This document shows positions 36,366 through 44,654 of a stretch of DNA of 44,654 nt, piece after piece; position 1 is the stretch's first letter; each line of letters starts with the position of its first letter. The position numbers and the translations under genes are program-made. Where the stretch lies: NCBI GenBank assembly GCA_900660155.1, contig CABFPE010000048.1, positions 925,388 through 970,041 on the forward strand, in the 5' to 3' direction. The stretch comes from Hofstenia miamia (lineage: Eukaryota > Xenacoelomorpha > Acoela > Hofsteniidae). The notes below the pieces were generated by a model. It was not told where the DNA came from. It saw nothing but the letters and a program-made list of their open reading frames with translations, and did not search any database.

Positions 36366-37934
36366 ATGAAAATTGTACAATTATCAAAAATACTTTATTA
36401 TGTTAATTTAGATCATTATATACCTCTGGATGTACAGGATGCACTGGCTGATGGTTCAGATATGGATGAAGTTGATGATGATGAAGTAGTCCCGCCACTT
36501 GGACTTGATGATGCATTATCCAATGATAAATGTATGTCTTCCACAGATGAAAATATGAATGTAAATACTTCTTCCCGATCACTACAATGGAAGCAGAAAG
36601 ACATACCTTTTTCTCACCAAAATCCCTCAGATGACTTTTGTTATCAAGATTATTATGATTACTCAATTATAGACTGTTTTAAAATGTATTTTGCAGATGG
36701 GGATTTTGAAAAATGGGCGGAAGTAACAAACATGGTATCTGTAGAGAAAACAGGATCCTCACTAAATACTACCAGTTCTGTGGTGTTTTGCTCTTCACTG
36801 GCATTTTAAATTATCCCCAGCTCAAAATTTATCGGAATTCGGAATTTCGCATCCCTATAATTGCAGACTCTTTTACCAGAGATCGATTCTTTCAGATAAG
36901 ATCCTATCTTCATTTTGAAGGCACAACACCACCAGCCAATAACCCTGATAAATTTTGGAAAATTCGGCCGTTTTCGAATTCAGTAAATTCTGCTGTACGA
37001 AAGTTACCTGAGATTCCAATGTGGGAATTGATGAACAGATGGTTCCTATTGTTGGCCACTGCCCAGCAAAGCAATACATCAAAGGAAAGCCAACTCCATG
37101 GGGAATAAAGAATTTTGTTTGTGCTGCTCCAGATGGCTTAATTTTGGACTTCATCTTATATCAAGGTAAAGGTACTTTTACCAATGCCTCATCACTTACT
37201 CAAGGTGGGCAAGTTATTTCAAAATTATTGGAATCATTTCCTCAATCTTATTTGCATGTATTTACAGATAAATTTTATACATCAGTGAGCATAATTGAAG
37301 AAGTCTAGAAAAGTGTTTTATACTGGCACAATAAATGCAAATAGAACCAGTGGAGCTATTTCAAAGCTTCCAGAGGATAAGAAAATGCAAAGAGGTGATT
37401 CATTTACAGTCAGTGCCAAGGAAATGGCTGTTACCAAATGGCATCTTCAGCAATTAGATTTCAACGACACTCTCAGTGTTACAGATATGATAATAAAGAG
37501 AAGAAAAAGGTTTCAGTCATTCATCCTGCAAAAATTCACTACTACAATAGATATATGGGAGGGATGCATCTCCATGATCAAATGATTGCAACTTACCGGA
37601 TAGATAATAAAACAAGAAAATGGCCAATTAAAGTCTTTGCTCATTTCCTTGCAAATATTAGTGTTAATAGCTGGATTTTCCAAGGACGTCATTCACATGG
37701 TAAAACCATAAGAAAGCCCTATGTTGATTGTATAAGCTTCCACATAGCTTGATACGATCTGGTCAAATACCCAAAATTAGGCGTCTGCTTTCACAAAGTC
37801 AGCCTCCAAAGAGAAGATGCATTGTTCACCCTCCATTTGCTGAGAATGGAGCCATTACCAAAACAGTGACAAAGCGTATCATTAATCTTCACAAAACTAT
37901 TATATCTATACAGTTCAAAAGTCGAAAACATTAA
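36366..37934 (+). pseudogene. piggyBac transposase pseudogene
   Basis: The reading passes through at least four frames. An acidic N-terminus with the LQWKQKDIPF motif is followed by KTGSSLNTT (to about 36765). The next frame gives GVLLFTGILNYPQLKIY and TRDRFFQIRSYLHF. From about 37020 comes GIDEQMVPIVGHCPAKQYIK with the first catalytic Asp, and HVFTDKFYTS with the second. After a TAG at 37306 follow KVFYTGTINANRTSG and, in another frame, YNRYMGGMHLHDQMIATYR and FAHFLANISVNSWIF. The third catalytic Asp normally follows MGGV in this family, but here the residue is His. No TTAA-flanked terminal repeats could be identified. A hAT MITE inserted 48 bp past the last open frame. The element is inactive. 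Confidence 0.9.
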
Positions 37935-37982
37935 GTCCGGCAAAAGATGTGAGAGATTTTTGTTATTAAACAGAGACGTGAG

Positions 37983-38322
37983 TAGGGTTGGCATGTTTTA
38001 AACAACTGTTTTTTGCAATGTTTTTTTAAAATGTTTTCTTCAAATTAAATAGAAAAGTTAGGAAAATAATTTTTTGGTTTTGCCCATTCGTACTTTCATA
38101 ACAGATTTTCTACCGACAAAATAGCAAAACTTGCGTTTTGTTTAAGTACATTAAACGAAAAATGAATGTTGATAAGTTTATAACAATTCAATGTTTGCTG
38201 CTATCTATGTGTTTTTAGCAAAATTTTGGTAAATTGAACTGGGTATGTCTAAATGCAAAAAAACATCTTTTAAAACGTTTGAAACGTTTTTTTTTGAAGA
38301 ATACATTTTTTTCTCAACCCTG
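37983..38322. mobile_element. hAT-type MITE, CAGGGTTGGCA family, copy 2
   Basis: Left end TAGGGTTGGCATG, right end read inward CAGGGTTGAGAAA. The flanks are identical, GACGTGAG at 37975-37982 and 38323-38330, a perfect 8-bp duplication. It is homologous along its length to 10817-11196 (for example ACTGTTTTTTGCAATG and CAATTCAATGTTTGCT-like blocks). Non-coding, 340 bp. It lies just downstream of the piggyBac fossil, probably inside that element's 3' region. Confidence 0.93.
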
Positions 38323-38473
38323 GACGTGAGAGAAACTGATTTTGCGGTGTATTGGCTATTACAATGTATAGATGTTTTTCTACCATATATATATGCAAAA
38401 ATATTTGTGAAAGGTCAAGAAATGTGAGACTAAAAGACTAGGATTTCTTCAAAAAGCAGACAATCTACTAGCA

Positions 38474-38655
38474 GGCGAACTTGTAGAATAGCGAATCGCG
38501 AAGCAATCGTAACACATAGTAAACACTAATTTAGGGTCAAAAACGATAGGAAATACAATAAAATACTCAAAAAAGATTAAAATATAATCGATATAGACCG
38601 ATAACTTGTCATAATTCAGCAAATTTGCGGCACACGGTATATATTTAAGCAATAT
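38474..38655 (+). repeat. Unnamed repeat, copy A
   Basis: Shares GGCGAA-TTGTAGAAT near the start and the core ATATAATCGATATAGACCG with the copies at 39033-39185 (same strand) and 40500-40598 (opposite strand). After the core, ATAACTT-TCATAATT-AGCAAATTTGCGGCACACGG continues the match with the third copy. No coding capacity was seen and the family is not recognised. Confidence 0.6.
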
Positions 38656-38871
38656 AGCATATAAAACCACGAATTCATATAATAATAACAAAATATAATC
38701 GTATAATTCAGCAAATTTATAAACTTTTGATTTAAATCAAGTCTTTATCTTAAGTGAAATGTCTTCATTAATTGGAATAACAAGTGTCCTTTTTTGCACT
38801 TTTACAAACGAAATACATATGAATTCAATTGATTACAATTTTTGAAGAAAAATTTGTATAATAATACAGTT

Positions 38872-39032
38872 TAGGGTTTTCAAATCGAGTTACTCGGACC
38901 GAGTTAGAGGTTTTAAGTCGTGAGTTCGAGTATTTTCTTAAAGAAAATTCTCGATTCCGATCGAGTTTTCTTCTAATTTCGAGTTTGTTTGGGTACAAAC
39001 ATTTATTGTAGTTATGATAAGCTAAAAAATAG
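38872..39032 (+). mobile_element. Truncated hAT MITE, CAGGGTTTTCGAGT family
   Basis: Matches the left half of the element at 35611, from TAGGGTTTTC through the CGAGTT repeats and AACATTTATT to AAAAAATAGT, with moderate divergence. The right half and the second terminal repeat are missing, and the unnamed repeat (copy B) begins where it stops. No target duplication can be assigned. Confidence 0.75.
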
Positions 39033-39185
39033 TGGCGAATTTGTAGAATGGTGACACGCGTAGCACACAGAACACGCGGAGAAAATAAACGTTTATAGAG
39101 TAAGAAATAATGCGAAATGCAATAAACTACATAAAAAGTTCAAAATATAATCTATATAGACCAATAACTTAGTATAATTAACTAA
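39033..39185 (+). repeat. Unnamed repeat, copy B
   Basis: GGCGAATTTGTAGAATGG at the start and AATATAATCTATATAGACC further on match copy A in order and spacing. It begins exactly where the truncated MITE ends. Confidence 0.6.
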
Positions 39186-39269
39186 GTTTTGTTATAATCC
39201 AAATTTAAAAGGAATGTAGCTGTCTTCTTAAGTTTTACATAAAGTAATGTTGTGTAAAATCAAAAATAA

Positions 39270-39638
39270 CAAACACTGGCGTTCTACCTGATAAATAATC
39301 CAATACGTCTAGGAGGACCTGGAATTGTGGTAAATATTGACGAATCTGTAGTTCTTAAACGGAAATACAATCGCGGAAGGCACATTCCACAACGTTGGGT
39401 ATTTGGATTATATGACGTAAGCAAGAGAGTTGGCTACATTCAATTTGTTCAAAGACGTGATGCGAATACTTTACTACCGTTAATCCAGCAATATGTCCTT
39501 CCGGAAAGTAGAATATTCAGCGATGGATGGGCCACTTATGATGACATCTCAACCTTGGGCTATAATCATGAAACTGTCATCCATGATGTAAATTTCCTTG
39601 ATCAGAAAACTGAAGTGCATACAAATTACTTACCTTAG
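39270..39638 (+). pseudogene. Merlin (IS1595/ISXO2-like) transposase fragment
   Basis: The frame is open from 39270 and reads INNPIRLGGPGIVVNIDES, matching the block before the first catalytic Asp in Merlin/ISXO2-like DDE transposases. RRDANTLLPLIQQYV and IFSDGWATYDD (second Asp) follow. It stops at VHTNYLP and a TAG exactly where the family continues HTNTIExxW-like with the third acidic residue. So the RNase H-like core is present for about 120 residues, but the catalytic third residue and the N-terminal region are missing. There is no plausible start codon, and no terminal repeats were found. Confidence 0.82.
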
Positions 39639-40499
39639 GTGAAATATAAATATTTTAATTTCGATTATTCTATGTGCTTTACTTATAATGTTATAACAAC
39701 TAATATTATGCGCTTTGTTGAGAACATAATTTATTGAGGAAGTTTTTGTATATAAACATAGAGAGTATTTGATTTTTTGAAAATTTAAATTGCTGTTAAA
39801 AATTTTCACATTAAGAACATAAATCATAAATTATAGTACCTTTTCGAATGATTGAAGCCCACCTGATATTTCTCTCACGCTTCTTTAATGAGTTTGCAAC
39901 AATTTCATTACAATAAAACTTTAGTTTTAGACGATGTATATGTATATAAATATATTATTATAGATGGCACTTTTAATAAATCATTGATGGCGCTTTGTAC
40001 CTAAACTTATTTATGGCGACCTGTACATATATGGATTCCCCACATTATTAAAGGCAACGGCTAACTCTGTAAAAATATCTGAATTGAATCAATATCCTTA
40101 GGCTATTGCACCTTTGAAAATATTAATTAGAACATAACAGATTTAAATGTCAAAACGAGATATTTCATTAAATCTACAATGAGGTTTTGTTGAGTAAAAT
40201 ATAATTGAAGAACCTGTTAAATTGACAAAATTGCAAAATCGATTCCTTTGAATTGTGTGAAGATGAACTACATGGTGTTCGGTGCAAAACGAACGACATG
40301 ACCCTGCTTTTGATTATTATTGCTTCATGAAAAAACCGTTAACCGACACTACTATTCAAGATATATTTATAACAATAGCGAAATACATATTTATGCATTA
40401 AAAATGTATACAACACGATCACGCTAGCTATAAATTCGGTTTTACTAATCAGTAATTAAAATTATTTTATGAATTTCAAGTTTACTTTGCTAATATCCT
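39639..40499. other. Intergenic DNA, nothing recognised
   Basis: AT-rich sequence between the Merlin fragment and the LINE, without supportable features. Confidence 0.5.
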
Positions 40500-40598
40500 T
40501 AAATATTTACCGCGTGCTACGAATTTGTTAATTATGTGAAGTTATCGGTCTATATCAATTATTTTTTGAACTATTTATGTCTGTTATTGCATGATTAT
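40500..40598 (-). repeat. Unnamed repeat, copy C (inverted)
   Basis: On the minus strand this reads GATATAGACCGATAACTT, then CATAATTAACAAATT and CGTAGCACGCGGTAAATATT, matching the core and tail of copy A. It lies immediately 5' of the PHD-containing LINE frame. Confidence 0.6.
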
Positions 40599-40609
40599 TA
40601 TAGTTTAAT

Positions 40610-40895
40610 TAGTGCTTTCCGTGGTGACGAGGATTACTGGACGGCACCGGCTGAAGAGTCAAAACTTCAGCCCTGTGGAAAATGCGCTTGCAACGTTTCG
40701 GATTCTGACAAAGCTTTGCAGAGCGACAAGTGCAAATTCTGTCTTCATTGGACATGCACTGATGTATCTAAGGAGGCGTATCCACATTTAACCACGATAT
40801 CTGGCTGCAAGTGGTTCTACCCAAGCTGTATCTCTACAATCAACAATGGCATTGTCGATCCTGGTGAGATCGTTCACAATTTGATCAAAATGTGA
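40610..40895 (+). pseudogene. LINE ORF1 remnant with degenerate PHD finger
   Basis: The frame contains CGKC, DKCKFCLHWTC and WFYPSC, the spacing of a PHD (Cys4-His-Cys3) zinc finger found at the start of ORF1 in many CR1/jockey-like LINEs. The first Cys of the last pair is Tyr here (WFYPSC instead of WFCPSC), so one zinc ligand is gone. It ends at TGA 40893-40895. A later piece near 41100-41190 reads EDVYRQEKLHNDQKFRRSLV and LKFRSP, matching the LKFRS-type block in the ORF1 body. The true start is not determinable. Confidence 0.7.
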
Positions 40896-41189
40896 AAGAT
40901 GAAGTTGAGAAACTTTACGAATCTATTAAATCATGAATACTGACTCACTCAAGATGAAAAATGCCGTACATGTTCCTCATCAACAACAAGGAAATACTGA
41001 TCATGTACAACACTCAATAAGAATTAAAAACTTGCCAAAAGCAAACTCAAAATCATCGCAATTTGAACAAGTACAAGGGGAATACGAAAAATCCTATCCT
41101 TCATTTGTGAAATAGAAGACGTCTACAGACAAGAAAAGTTGCATAACGACCAGAAATTTCGGCGATCACTGGTTTTAAAATTTCGGAGC

Positions 41190-41804
41190 CCGTGTTTGTC
41201 CAGTATTGACGATATGCGCCTATTTCTATTCTCTCGGTACCAGCAAAGACTCTTGAGAGCATGTCGTTGAAGACATTAAGCCCACTTTGTTTCATATGGT
41301 GGATCAGGATCAAGTCCAGTTCACTTACCAAAAGGAGAGATCTACTTGCACTGCCTTAATCTATCTCATTGACCACGTTTCAAAGATCTTGGGTGATGGG
41401 GATTTGGCTTTGATACAGGCTTTTGAGATGAGCAAAGCCTTCGATACCATTTCTTTCAACAAGTTGCTGAACAAGTTGCGTCGGTTTGGTTGCCCTCGTG
41501 ATATTCTTGCTTGGCTCACGTCGTACCTCCACAGTAGAAAGTTCTATGTTTCATATGCTGGCAGTAACAGTGAATTATACAGTATTCTCAGTGGTGTCCC
41601 TCAGGGGTCCATCATTGGCTCATTCTTTTCATTGGTTTTATCAGTGATCTTAAAGACGAGCATGGGTTATTGCTCAAATTTTCTGACGATATAACTTCGA
41701 TTATTCGTATTTCCTCGCAAAATCCCGCAGCATATTAACAGAGATCAATCATATCATAAAATTTTGTGAACAAAATCTTAATTTCAATTCTAAGAAGAGT
41801 CAAC
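41190..41804 (+). pseudogene. LINE reverse transcriptase (N-terminal half of the domain)
   Basis: Starts abruptly with RT sequence right after the ORF1-like LKFRSP, so the endonuclease is missing. Visible blocks are FTYQKERSTCTALIYLIDHV, ALIQAFEMSKAFDTISFNKL (where the D-x-SKAFD catalytic box has lost its first Asp: FEMSKAFD), LAWLTSYLHSRKFYV and LSGVPQGSIIGSFF (motif B). A frameshift near 41628 leads to FISDLKDE and LLKFSDDITSI, with FSDD in place of FADD. The frame ends against the hAT at NFNSKKSQ. Inactive. Confidence 0.85.
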
Positions 41805-44029
41805 CAGTGTTGTCAATACCAATACCTGTCATTCAATACCAATACCTTGAGGGAAAATGGTATTGAGGTCAACTTTCAATGCCAAATTCAATGCCTCTGC
41901 AAAACGCGGTGCTTACATTTTAAAAAAAAATCTATATTTGATTTTGAATTTGATTTTTGTTTGCATTTGCAATATGCATTTTCAAAGTCGATTAAACCTG
42001 TTTTTAATTTTTGTTTTTGACATCTTTTATCCTCATCTCATATTAGTCATTAATTATAATTATGTTTTATACCTAATTTAAATAAGTGAAGGGAACTAAA
42101 GGGTTAAATTATATACAATACCTTATCCGAAATATTAATTATTGAATATATTTTAAGAGAATTAAAAATTGTAAACAAATTCATTTGTAACTTTATTTTT
42201 AAAATAGAGTTTTTCCAGATCATTGAGTATGGAAAGGCAAATAAATAGAATTATGAGATCGCTATTGTTGAATCTGTCGGTGGTCGTGATAATAATCAAG
42301 ATTATGATGATGTGATTGGGTATAGGAAACCTTCGAAAACAAATCAAGCCTATTTTAGATATTTGCCGGAGTTCAAAAACGGCCAAGTTACCGATAAATT
42401 CAAATGTGAAAAGAAAATATCAGCTCCAAATTCTGGGACCACTGGTCTGAACAAACACGTTAAACATTGTAAAGGCAAGGTGGAGAATTCTAACCAGACA
42501 TAAATTTTGTTTCCGAAAAAAGGTTAACAACGGTGTTATGAAAGTAACTCAAGTAGTGTGCGAGGGAAATGTGTCGGTAAACAAAATGGCTACTCTACCT
42601 GTTTTTCAAGAATAGTATTAGAGGATGGAATTCCCTACAGTAAATCGACACAAAATAAATGAGGCACTTGAAGAGCGCTATCAGGTTATATTCAGCAATC
42701 TAGGGAGATTTATTGGGGTTCGTGACAAAAAGCTGCCAATTTGTATATCATTCGACAAATGGACTTATCCTGAAAGACGTAAATACCTTGGAATATATTT
42801 ATATTTAAGCGAAAAATCAATCTGCCTTGGAATGATTCCATACGAAGGAATTTGTGTGAGCGAAGAAATGACGGTGTTGATTAAAAATAGGTTAAAATTG
42901 TTTGGCTTGGAATTCAACGATATCCTCATATCTATTAGGATTGCGCAAATGATGATCGGGCGGTAGCATCTCTTTTTGGATGGTATATATTTCCTTGTCT
43001 TTACCATGTAACAAACCTGTGTATCACGAAAATTATTTGGAATGACGATTATGATAGCTCTGAAAGTGATATGTATGCAGCACGACGATTGTGATGATCC
43101 TGATACCAATGACGAGCAATACCTAAATGAGGTTGTGCAAAAGATAGGAAGAATATGCTGCGAAATAAAAAAGAAAACTATTTTACAGGACCTATTAAGG
43201 GAAATTCAAAGAGATATCAACAGCAACGCCCAACCGCTGGAAAATTCAACACGTTGGAATTCCCTTTTTTGCTTGTTGAACAAGTACAAGGAACTGAAGA
43301 CTGCACTAATAAAAATGTTTCCTGAAGAATTGGAAAATTTTGAATGGGACTGTTTGCATATAATGTGCAACATCTTAAGTCTACTTCTGGAATGTATTGA
43401 GGAATTGCAAAAATCAAATGCTGGGTACGCCACTGCGAAGAAATGTCTTATTGTACTTAAGCATACTTTCCGTTCAAAATTGTATTATCAGTACACATGT
43501 GCATGCCGTCTTAAACAAATTTATATCAAATTCTGAAGTTGCAACAGCTATAACTGGAAAAACGGCTCTTTAGTTGAATTGTTGAAGCAACGTGCATCTA
43601 ATAATGGTCAAGTTCAGGTCGCTCCTTCCAGCGGTGACAATTTATACAAGCCCCTATCAAATTGTTTTTTCGAGAGTTTCAGCAACGTTCAGTGGAAGAG
43701 GTTTTCATTGTTTCGGAATGGCTGATAAATTTTCGAGCGACAAGTTGTGATGCTGAGCGCATGTTTTCTTTTGGACGGTTTTCGAAAAACTACCCACAGA
43801 ACAGAATGTCTCCGGAGTGTCATAGCGGGAATGTCTTAATGAATAAAAACAAAAGTTTTTTTAATACATTCCTAATTGAATCTCTTGATGTTCTATATTG
43901 TTTTTAAAGTTTTTAGGTTATTAAGGAAAAAACTGATATAAATTCAGTAGCTGTCCTTCAATAACTGTCAATACTCAATACCAGTTGCTTCAATACCGAT
44001 ACCTAAATTAGGAGGTATTGACAACGCTG
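41805..44029 (+). mobile_element. Complete hAT transposon (2.2 kb) inside a LINE
   Basis: The ends read CAGTGTTGTCAATACC and, from the right, CAGCGTTGTCAATACC (15 of 16). The flanks are identical, GAGTCAAC at 41797-41804 and 44030-44037, a perfect 8-bp target-site duplication. Repeated CAATACC motifs occur within about 60 bp of each end, as expected of subterminal binding sites. It contains a degraded hAT transposase in the plus orientation. The first bases resemble the MITE family at 10817/37983 (CAGNGTTGNCA). Confidence 0.95.
42300..43907 (+). pseudogene. hAT transposase pseudogene with BED zinc finger
   Basis: Domains in order, over several frames. A BED-type finger near 42330-42480 shows FKCEKKISAPNSGTTGLNKH followed by KHC. 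The first catalytic Asp region follows with ICISFDKWTYPERRKYLG. After a frameshift near 42935 comes DCANDDRAVASLFGWYIFPC with HVTNLCI, the second-Asp and CxxH-type region. The alpha-helical insertion has NSTRWNSLFCLL (the hAT TRWN signature). The C-terminal dimerisation block has ATSCDAERMFSFGRF and MSPECHSGNVLMNKN. Stops or frameshifts at about 42500, 42965, 43090 and 43535 make it non-functional. Length and domain order are those of a full hAT transposase. Confidence 0.9.
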
Positions 44030-44196
44030 GAGTCAACAAACTGTTATTAGAACTAGGAAAGTCAAAATTTTTGGTTTTACTATAGACTAATTTATGCTGG
44101 CCAGCTTATGTCGAGAGTACATTTCAAAAAACGTCGTGCAGACTCAATATTTTTAGAGGTCTCAAACCAATATGCAATGCAAAAGAATTAAATAGT

Positions 44197-44654
44197 ACCA
44201 ACAACAACAACAACAAAAGTCTAAATTAAGGATTCATACAAGAAGGAATCCATATTTACAAATATCGTAAATAGCGGTTGGGAAAAATTGACAATTCCCA
44301 TTCAGTCCGTGCCTTTTGGCACGATGGCAATCGGGCTCTCAGTCCTGCGAGTGAGTATGTCGTACGGCAAGGAATAATGTCTTTAAGAGGATGATCGTCA
44401 TTCCGTATAACATTCTCATAAAGCCTCTGGTCTTTGTCTTTGATTATGTTCAGAATGCCCGTATAAGTATGGATAATACTAAGCTTTACAGCGCGTTTTT
44501 GAACTCTGTCAATATGACTCAGTGTTGCACTGCTTTCACCGCCCCAAACTGTAGCTCCGTAAGTTAAAACTGGCAGGACAATTGTGTCATATAGATATTG
44601 CAGTTCATCAGCCCTAAGACCTTTATGTTTGAGCTTCCGGAGTAAGTAAACCAA
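44197..44654 (-). mobile_element. LINE 3' end, opposite orientation, cut by the window edge
   Basis: Includes the C-terminal reverse-transcriptase frame (44654-44256), a 3' UTR of about 40 bases, a potential stem of GGATTC/GAATCC around ten bases (44230-44251), and a terminal (GTT)n tract on the minus strand (44201-44216). Short tandem-repeat tails with a nearby hairpin are typical of CR1/L2-like LINEs. It abuts the 3' part of the plus-strand LINE. Confidence 0.75.
44256..44654 (-). CDS. LINE reverse transcriptase, C-terminal part (partial)
   Basis: 132 uninterrupted residues, open at the window edge. It contains LQYLYDTIVLPVLTYGATVW, the conserved (L/I)YxSxxxPxxxYG-W block after the thumb in CR1/L2/jockey reverse transcriptases. 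This is followed by IDRVQKRAVKLS, LYENVIRNDDHPLKDIIP and a basic C-terminus ending ...FPNRYLRYL before TAG. The absence of any lesion over 400 bases makes this the best preserved LINE coding segment in the window. Whether the whole element is intact cannot be seen here. Confidence 0.85.
   Translation of the reverse strand: MVYLLRKLKHKGLRADELQYLYDTIVLPVLTYGATVWGGESSATLSHIDRVQKRAVKLSIIHTYTGILNIIKDKDQRLYENVIRNDDHPLKDIIPCRTTYSLAGLRARLPSCQKARTEWELSIFPNRYLRYL

Larger units (their letters stand above)
40600..44195 (+). mobile_element. CR1/jockey-like LINE, internally deleted, split by a hAT
   Basis: Degenerate non-LTR retrotransposon whose parts lie at 40600-41804 and 44038-44195, interrupted by the hAT element. 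The first part has a PHD-finger ORF1 region and then, after an apparent internal deletion that removed the endonuclease, the reverse-transcriptase fingers and palm. After the hAT the thumb region continues with VKIFGFTID and, in another frame, RLNIFRGLKPICNAK. Taking out the hAT and one copy of its duplication restores a continuous reading SQQTVIRTRKVKIF, which confirms where the insertion happened. The 3' end is lost where the opposite LINE begins. Confidence 0.8.

Noticed and set aside
36403..36666. 87-codon and 62-codon minus-strand frames within the piggyBac N-terminus
   Set aside because: Antisense shadows of the acidic piggyBac region; the His/Ser-rich composition follows from the GATGAT repeats.
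41857..42081. Open frames in the left subterminal part of the hAT element
   Set aside because: Hydrophobic chance translation of AT-rich sequence before the BED-finger region. No match to hAT domains.
44201..44216. (AAC)n as an independent microsatellite
   Set aside because: It is better explained as the 3' tandem-repeat tail of the minus-strand LINE directly beside it.

Overview
The window is AT-rich eukaryotic DNA (roughly 70% A+T by eye). It has many (TA)n tracts, no operons or ribosome-binding sites, and a heavy load of decayed transposable elements. The mix (Tc1/mariner, hAT, piggyBac and Merlin DNA transposons, MITEs, and CR1/jockey-like non-LTR retrotransposons) suggests an invertebrate animal, such as an arthropod or cnidarian. 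The sequence does not settle which. I see no prokaryotic or viral replication genes.

Layout. Positions 1-24 kb are quiet. They hold microsatellites, two hAT-type MITEs with target-site duplications (9609-9904 and 10817-11196), an old dispersed repeat (about 1985 and 14318), and one striking minisatellite at 16663-17735. That array is sixteen apparently identical 66-bp units, each carrying a 19-bp palindrome. Its long open frames on both strands are a by-product of the period being a multiple of three. From 24.4 to 26.4 kb lie a small MITE, a CGBP1-like hAT transposase fossil, a mariner transposase fossil and a LINE 3' tail. From 28767 to 30447 there is an almost complete Tc1-like element with two repeat copies at each end and a DD35E-type transposase broken by one frameshift and one stop.

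The only convincing host gene is a two-exon NOP16-like ribosome-biogenesis gene on the minus strand (exons 34926-34711 and 31908-31609, 171 aa). Its 2.8-kb intron holds a complete but dead Tc1 element inserted into or beside a LINE fragment, plus a fold-back element.

From 35.6 kb to the end the window is a transposon graveyard. It contains a hAT MITE with a perfect 8-bp duplication, a multiply frameshifted piggyBac, another MITE with a perfect duplication, a truncated MITE, a Merlin fragment, three copies of an unnamed repeat, and a LINE whose reverse transcriptase is split by a complete 2.2-kb hAT element. A second LINE in the opposite orientation runs off the right edge.

No set of genes here forms a metabolic or defence system. 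The most informative signals are the perfect 66-bp palindromic array, the nested and datable transposon insertions, and the splice architecture of the NOP16-like gene.
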